NCBI GenBank assembly: GCA_945862465.1
Contig: CAMAYO010000001.1
Span: forward strand, 37,988 to 101,987
Length of the DNA: 64,000 nucleotides
Direction: 5' to 3'
Origin: Pseudorhodobacter antarcticus
GTDB lineage: Bacteria > Pseudomonadota > Alphaproteobacteria > Rhodobacterales > Rhodobacteraceae
Shown here: positions 57,109 to 64,000 of the stretch, piece by piece
Numbering within the stretch: the stretch's first letter is position 1
How the letters are laid out: each line of letters starts with the position of its first letter
The notes under the pieces: model-generated
Seen by the model: only the letters and a program-made list of their open reading frames with translations
Databases searched by the model: none
Told to the model about the DNA's origin: nothing
Program-made: the position numbers and the translations under genes

Positions 57109-57459
57109 ATGCTGGTGAAACGCTTTGAAGAGGCAACGCCCTACGATGCCCCCAACCATCGGGGCGTGGTCGGTTTGCGCTTGCAGGGGTTTGAGGCGGG
57201 CGGGCCAACCAACCAATGGGTGGGCTTTTCGCAGTTCCTGCCGGGTGGCGGGGCGGGGCCGGATTCGACCCCGTTTGAGAAGGTCTATGTCGTTCTGGAA
57301 GGTTCGATGACGGTGATCGTGGCGGGTCAGGAAAGCGTGCTGGGGCCGATGGATTCTGTCACCATCGCGCCCGGCGAAGTGCGCGAAATTGTCAACCGGT
57401 CGCACCATGTCTGCAAGATGCTGGTGGTGATCCCTTACCCTGCGAAGGTGCCAGCATGA
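57109..57459 (+). CDS. Small cupin protein
   Basis: A 116-residue single-domain cupin. The barrel is seen in FSQFLPGGGAGPDS, EKVYVVLEGSMTVI and DSVTIAPGEVREIVN. At the usual first metal motif (HxH) the sequence has Asp52 and Thr54; Glu57 of the motif is present and the second-motif histidine is absent, so this may not bind metal in the usual way. A catalytic role is not clear. AAAGG precedes the ATG. It overlaps the SDR gene by 4 bp (ATGA) and lies in the IclR-divergent run. Confidence 0.85.
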   Translation: MLVKRFEEATPYDAPNHRGVVGLRLQGFEAGGPTNQWVGFSQFLPGGGAGPDSTPFEKVYVVLEGSMTVIVAGQESVLGPMDSVTIAPGEVREIVNRSHHVCKMLVVIPYPAKVPA

Positions 57460-58250
57460 GCCTTCCAAACCCGTTGGATATGTTCGATGTCAAAGGCAAG
57501 GTCGCGCTGATCACCGGCGCGTCTGGGGCCTTTGGGGCGGTTGCTGCGCGGGTTCTGGCGGGGGCGGGGTGCCGCTTGGTGCTGGCCGCTGGCAAGGCAA
57601 GTGAGCTTGCCGCCATCGCTGCCGAATGCCGCGCTGGCGGGGCCGAGGTGGTAGAGGTCAACACAAGACCGGAGTCTGAAACCGCTTGCACCGCCTTGGT
57701 GGCTGCGGCGGTGGCGGCGTTTGGCAGTTTGGATATTCTGGTTGTCGCGTCTGGCATGAACAAGGTTGCCAAGATCGACGACATGGCGCCGGAAACCTTT
57801 CTGGCCGTGATGGATGCCAATGTGACCCAGTCTTGGCTTTTGGCCCGTGCCGCCACTGTGCAGATGAAGGCGCAGGGGCGAGGCGGCAAGATCGTGCTGG
57901 TATCCTCAGCGCGCGGGCTTTTGGGCCATCCGGCGGGTTACACCGCCTATTGCGCCAGCAAGGCTGCGGTCGATGGCATGACCAAGGCCTTGGGCTGCGA
58001 ATTGGGGCCAACGGGGATTACAGTTAACGCCATTGCGCCGACGGTGTTTCGCTCGCCGCTCACCGCATGGATGTTTGACGATACGGACAACGCCAAGGCC
58101 GTGCGCGGTGGCTTTTTGGCGCGCGTGCCTAAGGGCCGCTTGGGCGAGCCAGAGGATTTGGCGGGGCCACTGTTGTTTTTAGCCTCACGTGCGTCAGATT
58201 TCTACACGGGCCACATTCTTTATGCCGATGGCGGCTATACGGCGGGATGA
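57456..58250 (+). CDS. Short-chain dehydrogenase/reductase
   Basis: NAD(P)-dependent oxidoreductase of 264 residues. The cofactor motif TGxxxGxG is TGASGAFG (20-27). Catalytic residues by pattern are Ser151, Tyr165 and Lys169 (YTAYCASK). The usual NNAG strand reads VASGMN, a variant. The C-terminal DGGYTAG is typical of SDRs acting on sugar-like or hydroxy substrates. The start overlaps the cupin gene as ATGA and the 3' end is 1 nt before the next gene, so all three are translated together. Substrate unknown. Confidence 0.92.
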   Translation: MSLPNPLDMFDVKGKVALITGASGAFGAVAARVLAGAGCRLVLAAGKASELAAIAAECRAGGAEVVEVNTRPESETACTALVAAAVAAFGSLDILVVASGMNKVAKIDDMAPETFLAVMDANVTQSWLLARAATVQMKAQGRGGKIVLVSSARGLLGHPAGYTAYCASKAAVDGMTKALGCELGPTGITVNAIAPTVFRSPLTAWMFDDTDNAKAVRGGFLARVPKGRLGEPEDLAGPLLFLASRASDFYTGHILYADGGYTAG

Positions 58251-58251
58251 G

Positions 58252-59175
58252 ATGACACAGGCGCAGATAGCGGTGATCGGGGCGGGGTTGATGGGGCATG
58301 GTATCGCCCTGACCTTTGCGCGCGCCGGTCATGCGGTGCGCGTGACGGACCCTGTGGCCGAAGCGCGGGCTGCTTTGATGGCGCGCGTCACTGACAGCTT
58401 GCGGCTGATGGGCGTGGCTAAGGAAGACATCGCGCAAATCTTGCCGCGCATCACGGTCGTCGATGGTATCGCCGCCGCTGTCAACGACGCTGCATTTGTC
58501 TTTGAAGCTGCGCCTGAAAAGATGGCGTTGAAGCAGGCGATCTTTGCCGAAATTGAAACAGCAGCGCCTGCGACGGCGATCTTGTGTTCCAACACCTCTG
58601 TCATGCCGATCACCCAGATCATGGCTAACTTGGCCGATAAGTCCCGCGCGCTTGGCACCCATTGGTGGAACCCGCCGCATCTTATTCCGCTCGTTGAGGT
58701 GATCCGCACGGCTGACACCAGCGAAGCCGCGATGGAGGCCACGATGCACCTGTTGGCGGGGGCGGGCAAAACCCCCGTGCGGGTGGAAAAGGATGTGCCC
58801 GGTTTCATCGGCAACCGCTTGCAGCACGCGCTCTGGCGCGAGGCTGTTTCGCTGGTGGAACGCGGTATCTGCGATGCCAAGGCGGTCGATGCCGTGATCA
58901 AGGCCAGCTTTGGCCGCAGGCTTGCGGTGCTGGGGCCTTTGGAGAATGCCGATCTGGTGGGAACCGATCTGACGCTCGACATCCACACCACCGTGCTGGC
59001 CGATCTGGAAAGCCGCCCCGGCCCATCGCCTCTGCTGGCGCAGATGGTGGCTGAAGGGCGCTTGGGGATGAAGTCGGGCCAAGGCTTTCACGACTGGACC
59101 CCCGATCAGGCACAAGACTTGCGCGCCAAAGTGGTTTCGCATCTTTTGGCGCTTGAAAAGCTGTTGGAGGGGTAG
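58252..59175 (+). CDS. 3-hydroxyacyl-CoA-dehydrogenase-like protein (hydroxy acid dehydrogenase)
   Basis: NAD-dependent enzyme of 307 residues. The Rossmann motif is G10-x-G12-x-x-G15 (GAGLMG). The catalytic dyad by pattern is His137 and Glu149 in GTHWWNPPHLIPLVEVI. GFIGNRL near 185 is the usual Asn segment. There is no extra thioesterase or hydratase domain. The THWWNPP form resembles enzymes acting on free hydroxy acids, such as carnitine 3-dehydrogenase and lambda-crystallin relatives, more than fatty-acid enzymes; this is a judgement by eye. The ATG at 58252 is chosen over an unlikely upstream start. With BKACE it could process a beta-hydroxy acid. Confidence 0.88.
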   Translation: MTQAQIAVIGAGLMGHGIALTFARAGHAVRVTDPVAEARAALMARVTDSLRLMGVAKEDIAQILPRITVVDGIAAAVNDAAFVFEAAPEKMALKQAIFAEIETAAPATAILCSNTSVMPITQIMANLADKSRALGTHWWNPPHLIPLVEVIRTADTSEAAMEATMHLLAGAGKTPVRVEKDVPGFIGNRLQHALWREAVSLVERGICDAKAVDAVIKASFGRRLAVLGPLENADLVGTDLTLDIHTTVLADLESRPGPSPLLAQMVAEGRLGMKSGQGFHDWTPDQAQDLRAKVVSHLLALEKLLEG

Positions 59176-59331
59176 ATGCACTCAAACCCCTTACACCCCA
59201 AGACCCCGCGCTTAGGACCAAATCCCGCAGGCGCGCAAAAAGGCCCACACCGGGCGCAGGAGACGAACGTTTAAACCGACCCCTCGGCACATGAAAGACC
59301 GGCGGGGCAACCATCACTCTGGGAGGAAAGA

Positions 59332-60603
59332 ATGGCTCACTTCACCTATACGCGGCGCAAGTTCATCACAGCCACCACGGGGCTTATCGCGGCCCCCGCG
59401 ATTTTGCGTGCCAACCGCGCTTTGGCGCAGGACGGCGTGTTCAAAATCGGCTTTGTCGCCCCCACTACCGGCCCCTTGGCAGGCTTTGGCGAGGCGCAGG
59501 ATTGGATCTTGGCTGGCCTGAAAGACACGCTGGCCGGCATGACCAACAATGGCAAACCGGTCCAGATTGAAATCATCACCAAAGACAGCCAATCCAACCC
59601 CAACCGCGCAGCGGAAGTGGCGCAGGATTTGATCTTGAACGAAGGCATCAACCTGATGCTCACCCATGCCACGCCCGACACGACCAACCCCGTGGCCGAC
59701 CAGTGCGAGTTGAACGAGATCCCCTGCATTTCGACCAACGCGCCGTGGCAGCCCTATTTCTTTGGCCGTGGCGGTGCGCCGGATGTGGGCTTTAACTACA
59801 CTTACCACTTCTTCTGGGGGCTAGAGGATATCATCGCGAACTTCACCGCGATCTGGGATGCCTCGGGTGTCGCTAAAAAGGTCGGCGGGCTGTTTCCGAA
59901 TGATGCGGATGGCAACGCTTGGGGCGATGCCAATCTGGGCCTGCCCGGCCCCTTGGCCGCCGCTGGGTACGAACTGACCGATCCGGGCCGCTATCAGCCG
60001 ATGAACAACGATTTCACCAGCCAGATTGCGGCCTTTAAGGCGTCGGGCTGTGAAATTGTCACGGGCGTGATGATCCCGCCCGATTTCGCGACCTTCTGGG
60101 CCCAAGCCGCCCAACAGGGCTTTACGCCCAAGGTTGTGACGATCGGCAAGGCGCTGCTCTTCCCGTCATCCGTTGACGCGCTGGGCGATCGGGGCGATGG
60201 CTTGACGACCGAAGTGTGGTGGACGCCGGATTACCCCTATTCCTCTTCGCTGACCGGCGTTTCGGCCAAAGACTTTGGCGCGGCCTATGTGGCCGATACC
60301 GGCAAGCCGTGGACATCGACGCTGGGCTTTAGCCATGCGATCTTTGAGGTGGGTCTGGACGTGATCAAACGCGCCGCAGATCTGACCGACAAGGCATCGA
60401 TCATGGAGGCGATCACAGCCACCAACCTGAACACCCTGGTCGGGCCGATCAACTGGGCCAATGGTCCGGTCAAGAACGTGACCAAAACGCCCTTGGCGGG
60501 TGGTCAGTGGCAGCGTGTCGATGGCAAGCTGGAACTGAAGATCGTCAACAACATGCAGAACCCGCAATTGCCCCTGACGGGTGAATTGAAACTGCTGGCC
60601 TGA
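59332..60603 (+). CDS. ABC transporter substrate-binding protein (Liv/urea type)
   Basis: Periplasmic ligand-binding protein of 423 residues in the type I peripl_BP family. The N-terminus YTRRKFITATTG has a twin-arginine motif followed by a hydrophobic stretch and ALA cleavage site near 33, so export is likely by Tat. The mature part begins FKIGFVAPTTGPLAGFGEA, as in branched-chain amino acid or amide-binding proteins. GGGAGGAAAG precedes the ATG. It leads the transporter genes and is separated from the ATPase gene by a hairpin, a common way to make more binding protein than ATPase. Ligand unknown. Confidence 0.92.
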   Translation: MAHFTYTRRKFITATTGLIAAPAILRANRALAQDGVFKIGFVAPTTGPLAGFGEAQDWILAGLKDTLAGMTNNGKPVQIEIITKDSQSNPNRAAEVAQDLILNEGINLMLTHATPDTTNPVADQCELNEIPCISTNAPWQPYFFGRGGAPDVGFNYTYHFFWGLEDIIANFTAIWDASGVAKKVGGLFPNDADGNAWGDANLGLPGPLAAAGYELTDPGRYQPMNNDFTSQIAAFKASGCEIVTGVMIPPDFATFWAQAAQQGFTPKVVTIGKALLFPSSVDALGDRGDGLTTEVWWTPDYPYSSSLTGVSAKDFGAAYVADTGKPWTSTLGFSHAIFEVGLDVIKRAADLTDKASIMEAITATNLNTLVGPINWANGPVKNVTKTPLAGGQWQRVDGKLELKIVNNMQNPQLPLTGELKLLA

Positions 60604-60610
60604 TCAATGT

Positions 60611-60635
60611 GCTGGGGACCGCATTGGCCCCCAGC
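60611..60635 (+). other. Hairpin after the substrate-binding protein gene
   Basis: A 7-bp stem (GCTGGGG/CCCCAGC) encloses an 11-nt loop, 8 bp after the stop and 18 bp before the next gene. No T-run follows. It may stabilise the upstream mRNA or partly attenuate the downstream genes. Confidence 0.5.
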
Positions 60636-60652
60636 TTGCCAAAGGGTGGCGT

Positions 60653-61375
60653 ATGACGCTGTTATCGCTGGAAAACCTGTCAAAAAGCTACGGGGCTTTG
60701 AAAGTCACCGACGACATCTCACTCAGCGTGGCGCAGGGTGAGATTGTGGGCATTTTGGGGCCCAATGGCGCGGGCAAGACCACGCTGTTCAATCTGGTCG
60801 CAGGCACGGTGCAGCCCAATGCGGGGCGCGTGGTGTTTGCGGGCCAAGATGTGACGGGGCTTGACGCCTCGACCCGCTGTCGCATGGGCATTTCGCGCAG
60901 CTTTCAGATTCCGCACCCTTTCAACGGCATGACCGTTTTTGAAAACATCCTTGTGGGCGCCACCTTTGGCCGCCCGAATGCCACGGCCCCCCACGCCCGC
61001 GCGGCCGAGGTGTTGCGCCTGACAGGCCTTGCGCGGCGCGCCAATGACAAGGCGGGGGCGCTGACCCTGCTAGAACGCAAACGGCTAGAGATGGCGCGGG
61101 CTTTGGCCACCGACCCGGCGCTGTTGCTGCTGGATGAAATAGCCGGCGGCTTGACCGAACGCGAATGCCAAGCGCTGCTGGATGCTGTGCGCGAAGTGCA
61201 TGCCACGGGGGTGACGATTGTGTGGATCGAACATGTGGTGCACGCCCTGCTGTCGGTGGCGCAGCGACTGGTTGTGGTGGATTTTGGCGTGAAGATCGCC
61301 GATGGCCCGCCCGCCGAAGTTCTCGCCTCAAAAGACGTGCAGTCGGTTTACATGGGGGCCGAAGAGCATGTCTGA
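60653..61375 (+). CDS. Branched-chain-type ABC transporter ATPase (LivG-like)
   Basis: Cytoplasmic ATPase of 240 residues. Walker A is GPNGAGKT near 37-44, Walker B is ALLLLDEIAGGL near 155-166, and the signature region is poorly conserved: TLLERKRLEMARAL near 137-150 replaces LSGGQ, which is usual for LivG proteins. The STRCRMGISRSFQIPHPF segment is typical of the group. It overlaps the LivF-like gene by 8 bp. It forms one ATPase pair with that protein to power import of the ligand bound by the Tat-exported protein. Confidence 0.93.
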   Translation: MTLLSLENLSKSYGALKVTDDISLSVAQGEIVGILGPNGAGKTTLFNLVAGTVQPNAGRVVFAGQDVTGLDASTRCRMGISRSFQIPHPFNGMTVFENILVGATFGRPNATAPHARAAEVLRLTGLARRANDKAGALTLLERKRLEMARALATDPALLLLDEIAGGLTERECQALLDAVREVHATGVTIVWIEHVVHALLSVAQRLVVVDFGVKIADGPPAEVLASKDVQSVYMGAEEHV

Positions 61376-62069
61376 CGGCTTGGTGGTGGAAGGTGTTGAA
61401 AGCTTTTATGGCGATTTCAAAGCCTTGCATGGCGTGTCGCTGGCGTTAGAGCCGGGCAAGGTGCTGGCCTTGATCGGGGCGAACGGCGCGGGAAAATCAA
61501 CGCTGCTCAAATCCATCTGCGGCTTGGTGTCGCCCAAGGCGGGGCGTGTCACATGGCGCGGACGTGACATTACGGGGCTGGGGGGCGCACAGACTGTGGC
61601 ACTTGGCATAGCCCTTGTGCCCGAAGGTCGCCGCTTGTTTAAATCGCTCTCGGTCGAGGAAAATCTGATCTTGGGCGGGCAAATCGGCCGCTCTGGCCCT
61701 TGGGGGTTGCAGCGGCTTTATGACCTGTTCCCCATTCTGCAAGAAAAACGCCACCAACCTGCCACCTCACTTTCGGGCGGGCAGCAACAGATGGTGGCGA
61801 TTGGCCGCGCCTTGATGTCAAATCCCGATCTGGTGCTGTTTGACGAGCTAAGTCTTGGCCTTGCGCCCATCGTGATCAAAGACATCTACGCTCAACTGCC
61901 CAAAATCACGGGGCAGGGGATGAGTGCGATCTTGGTCGAGCAAGACGTGACCCGTGCGCTGAACGCCGCCAACCAATTCCTGTGTCTGGTCGAGGGGCGG
62001 GTTTCGTTGTCTGGCAAGCCCCAAGACCACAGCCGCGACGCGATTTCCGCCGCTTATTTCGGAACCTAA
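61368..62069 (+). CDS. Branched-chain-type ABC transporter ATPase (LivF-like)
   Basis: Cytoplasmic ATPase of 233 residues. Walker A is GANGAGKS near 38-45, the signature motif LSGGQQQM near 135-142, and Walker B LVLFDELSLGL near 155-165. IALVPEGRRLFKSLSVEENL is diagnostic of LivF. The ATG at 61368 overlaps the LivG-like gene by 8 bp; the longer open frame starting upstream is inside that gene and not used. Only 1 nt separates it from the LivH-like gene. Confidence 0.93.
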   Translation: MSDGLVVEGVESFYGDFKALHGVSLALEPGKVLALIGANGAGKSTLLKSICGLVSPKAGRVTWRGRDITGLGGAQTVALGIALVPEGRRLFKSLSVEENLILGGQIGRSGPWGLQRLYDLFPILQEKRHQPATSLSGGQQQMVAIGRALMSNPDLVLFDELSLGLAPIVIKDIYAQLPKITGQGMSAILVEQDVTRALNAANQFLCLVEGRVSLSGKPQDHSRDAISAAYFGT

Positions 62070-62070
62070 A

Positions 62071-62934
62071 ATGGATTTGATCAACATCATTTTGCAAGGC
62101 GTTCTGGTCGGCGGGCTTTATGCGCTGTTTGCCGCGGGCCTGTCGCTGATCTTTGGCGTGATGCGTTTGGTCAACATCGCGCACGGCGATCTGATCGTGT
62201 TGGCCGCCTATATCGCGATGGAGGTGATCAGGCTTTCGGGCCTGCCGCCCTTGGTGGCGCTGATCTTCGTTGTGCCGGTGATGGCGGCCTTTGGCTATGC
62301 CCTGCAACGCGGCATCTTGAACCGCACTTTGGGCGGTGATCTGCTGCCCCCCTTGCTCGTCAGCTTTGGCCTGTCGGTGATCTTGCAAAACGGGCTGCTG
62401 GCGGTCTTTACCGCTGACAGCCGCAAGCTGGATGCGGGGGTGTTGGAAACCGCCTCGGTCAGCTTTGGCGGCCTGTCGATCGGCCTTTTGCCCGCGCTGA
62501 TGTTTGCCACCGCCGTGGCTGTGATCGCAGCCTTGCAATTCATGTTCTACAAAACCGCCCTAGGCCGCGCCTTTCGCGCGACATCTGACGATGCCGAGAT
62601 TGCGGAACTGATGGGCCTAGACCGCCGCCGCGTTTACGCTTGGGCTATGGCGTTGTGCTTAGGCGTGGTGGCGATTGCAGGGGTGTTCTTGGCGATCCGG
62701 TCGAACTTTGACCCGTTCATGGGCCCGGGCCGGCTGATTTTCGGCTTTGAAGCGGTGATCATCGGTGGCTTGGGCAACCTGTGGGGCACGCTGGCGGGCG
62801 GGGTGATCTTGGGTGTGGCCCAAGGGTTGGGTGCGGCGATTGACCCGGGTTGGCAGATACTGGCGGGCCATGTGGCGTTCTTGCTGATCTTGGCCATCAA
62901 ACCGCGCGGATTGTTTCCAAGGATGGACGGATGA
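62071..62934 (+). CDS. Branched-chain-type ABC transporter permease (LivH-like)
   Basis: Inner-membrane permease of 287 residues with about eight hydrophobic helices. The start MDLINIILQGVLVGGLYALFAAGLSLIFGVMRLVNIAHGD carries the classic LivH N-terminal motif, and GGLGNLWGTLAGGVILG near 232-248 is the conserved ATPase-coupling region. It forms a heterodimeric channel with the LivM-like protein. The 1-nt gap before and the 4-bp overlap after show tight coupling in the operon. Confidence 0.93.
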   Translation: MDLINIILQGVLVGGLYALFAAGLSLIFGVMRLVNIAHGDLIVLAAYIAMEVIRLSGLPPLVALIFVVPVMAAFGYALQRGILNRTLGGDLLPPLLVSFGLSVILQNGLLAVFTADSRKLDAGVLETASVSFGGLSIGLLPALMFATAVAVIAALQFMFYKTALGRAFRATSDDAEIAELMGLDRRRVYAWAMALCLGVVAIAGVFLAIRSNFDPFMGPGRLIFGFEAVIIGGLGNLWGTLAGGVILGVAQGLGAAIDPGWQILAGHVAFLLILAIKPRGLFPRMDG

Positions 62935-63935
62935 TGCAGTTTACCATTTCCCGCGCCACAATCACGTCACGCATCGCGGGCGTCTTTGCCCTTCTGCTGC
63001 TGGTGGTGCTGGCCGCAGCGCCTTGGTGGGCCAGCTCGTCATTCCTGCATTTGGCTGGCGAGTTCGCCGTCTACCTCGCCCTTGCCACCCTTTGGAACCT
63101 GCTTGCGGGCTATACCGGCCTCGTCTCGGTCGGCCAGCAAGCCTATGTCGGCTTGGGCGGCTATATCACCTTCAGCTTGGCGCTGTTCTTGGGCGTGCAT
63201 CCTTTGTTGGCGATCCCCTTGGCGGGGCTGGTGGCGGCCTTGGTCGCCATACCCGTGGCTTCGCTGGTGTTTCGCTTAGCAGGGGCCTATTTCGCCATCG
63301 GCACTTGGGTCATGGCCGAGGTGTTTCGCCTGATCGCCGCCCAAGCCACCGCTTTGGGTGGTGGGTCAGGCATCAGCCTGCCCGCCACTGTCACCAAGGA
63401 ATTGGGCGGCAAATGGCTGCGCGAGGCGTCGATTTTTTGGCTCGCCTTGGCGCTTGGTGCAGGTTGCTTGGCGCTGGTCTATCTGCTGCTGCGTTCGCGC
63501 ATCGGGCTGGCGCTGACGGCCATCCGCGACAGCGAGGTGGCATCAACTTCGCTGGGCATCCGCATCGGGCGGGTGAAACATGTGCTTTATGTGCTAGTGG
63601 CGGGGCTTACGGCGATGATCGGCGCGCTGATCAGCCTGCAAAAACTGCGCGTTTCGCCGGATGCGGCGTTCAGCGTGAACGACTGGACAGCCTTTGTGAT
63701 TTTCATCGTCGTCATCGGCGGCATCGGCACGATTGAAGGGCCAATCATCGGCACGATCGTCTATTTCCTGCTGCGGGAATTTCTGGCCGATTTCGGCACG
63801 CTTTATCTGCTGTTTCTGGGCACCTTGGCCATCGTGGTGATGCTGGGCGCCCCCAAGGGCCTGTGGGGCTATGCGGCGGAACGCTTTGGCTGGTCGCTGT
63901 TTCCGGTCGGCTACCGCATTCATTTTAAGGAGTAA
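62931..63935 (+). CDS. Branched-chain-type ABC transporter permease (LivM-like)
   Basis: Inner-membrane permease of 334 residues with about nine hydrophobic helices. LLAGYTGLVSVGQQAYVGLGGY near 58-79 is the LivM hallmark, and GGIGTIEGPIIGT near 265-277 is the ATPase-contact motif. The start is either ATG at 62931 (ATGA overlap with the LivH-like gene) or the next ATG at 62934. It completes a full importer with the preceding four genes. A good AAGGAG and a second BKACE gene follow immediately. Confidence 0.93.
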   Translation: MMQFTISRATITSRIAGVFALLLLVVLAAAPWWASSSFLHLAGEFAVYLALATLWNLLAGYTGLVSVGQQAYVGLGGYITFSLALFLGVHPLLAIPLAGLVAALVAIPVASLVFRLAGAYFAIGTWVMAEVFRLIAAQATALGGGSGISLPATVTKELGGKWLREASIFWLALALGAGCLALVYLLLRSRIGLALTAIRDSEVASTSLGIRIGRVKHVLYVLVAGLTAMIGALISLQKLRVSPDAAFSVNDWTAFVIFIVVIGGIGTIEGPIIGTIVYFLLREFLADFGTLYLLFLGTLAIVVMLGAPKGLWGYAAERFGWSLFPVGYRIHFKE

Positions 63936-63938
63936 TTT

Positions 63939-64000
63939 ATGGCCAAGCGCCCAAAGACAATCATCACCTGTGCCATCACGGGGGCGATCCACACCCCCAC
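63939..64000 (+). CDS. Second BKACE (DUF849) gene, cut by window end
   Basis: Only the first 20 codons are visible. They read MAKRPKTIITCAITGAIHTP, matching the N-terminus of beta-keto acid cleavage enzymes (ITCAxTGAxHTP). AAGGAG lies 6 bases before the ATG and 3 bp separate it from the LivM-like stop, so it is part of the transporter operon. It differs from the BKACE at 54437-55261 (MTKPCILCVAITGSLPT), so it is a paralogue of probably different specificity. Confidence 0.8.
   Translation, partial: MAKRPKTIITCAITGAIHTP

Noticed and set aside
58129-59181. 350-codon open frame antisense to the hydroxyacyl-CoA-dehydrogenase-like gene
   Set aside because: The sense frame has the Rossmann motif and catalytic dyad; the antisense product has none and is not preceded by a ribosome-binding site.

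Overview
The window is bacterial, GC-rich chromosomal DNA. Gene content points to an alphaproteobacterium of the Rhodobacterales (Rhodobacter/Roseobacter relatives): a class II nrdJ, a RodZ-like gene next to ispG, PBP1A next to prfB, a Fur/Mur-type regulator without cysteines, a GTTC-N7-GTTC LexA box, DUF2892 and rhodanese genes with FNR-like and SqrR/BigR-like sites, and many DMT transporters. This assignment rests on recognising families, not on a database search. I see no rRNA, insertion sequence, phage or CRISPR array.

Layout. 1-2438: 3' part of a kinase/M23/aminotransferase fusion gene. 2501-11307: eno, a DMT exporter overlapping a Fur-family gene, a divergent DMT exporter, nrdJ with candidate NrdR boxes, and a third DMT exporter. 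11394-13385: compact operon of flavin-dependent oxidoreductase, 4-OT tautomerase and alpha/beta hydrolase. 13473-18930: tgt, lon, tRNA-Val(CAC), tRNA-Val(TAC), pirin, tRNA-Asp(GTC). 18983-28795: GNAT and M20 peptidase, a small secreted protein, RodZ-like, ispG, DsbA-like, PBP1A, prfB. 28792-33616 (minus strand): MFS exporter, bactofilin, M23 peptidase, DUF455 protein, peroxiredoxin. 33716-41616: large AsmA/DUF3971 protein, queA, MFS, DUF924, lpdA. 41677-49698: rhodanese, uvrA, DUF2892, mmsA, LysR, coaD, and an unrecognised membrane protein.

49705-64000 is an accessory catabolic region. A LysR gene diverges from an overlapping operon: maleylacetate reductase, TfdB-like phenol monooxygenase, hydroxyquinol 1,2-dioxygenase and a beta-keto acid cleavage enzyme (BKACE). 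The natural reading is phenol or resorcinol to hydroxyquinol to maleylacetate to 3-oxoadipate. The BKACE could then replace PcaIJ and PcaF by converting 3-oxoadipate plus acetyl-CoA to succinyl-CoA plus acetoacetate. An IclR gene diverges from a second run: cyclase-family hydrolase, cupin, SDR, 3-hydroxyacyl-CoA-dehydrogenase-like protein, a complete branched-chain-type ABC importer, and the first codons of a second BKACE at the window end. This second run looks like uptake and oxidation of a beta-hydroxy acid or its precursor.

Main regulatory observations are: (i) a rhodanese and a DUF2892 protein, the two halves of YgaP, on either side of uvrA, with a SqrR/BigR-like operator before the first and an FNR-like box at about -40.5 before the second; (ii) a perfect alphaproteobacterial SOS box before uvrA; (iii) tandem NrdR-like boxes over the nrdJ promoter; (iv) a two-copy palindrome in the IclR intergenic region; and (v) a nested palindrome between lon and the tRNA-Val genes.
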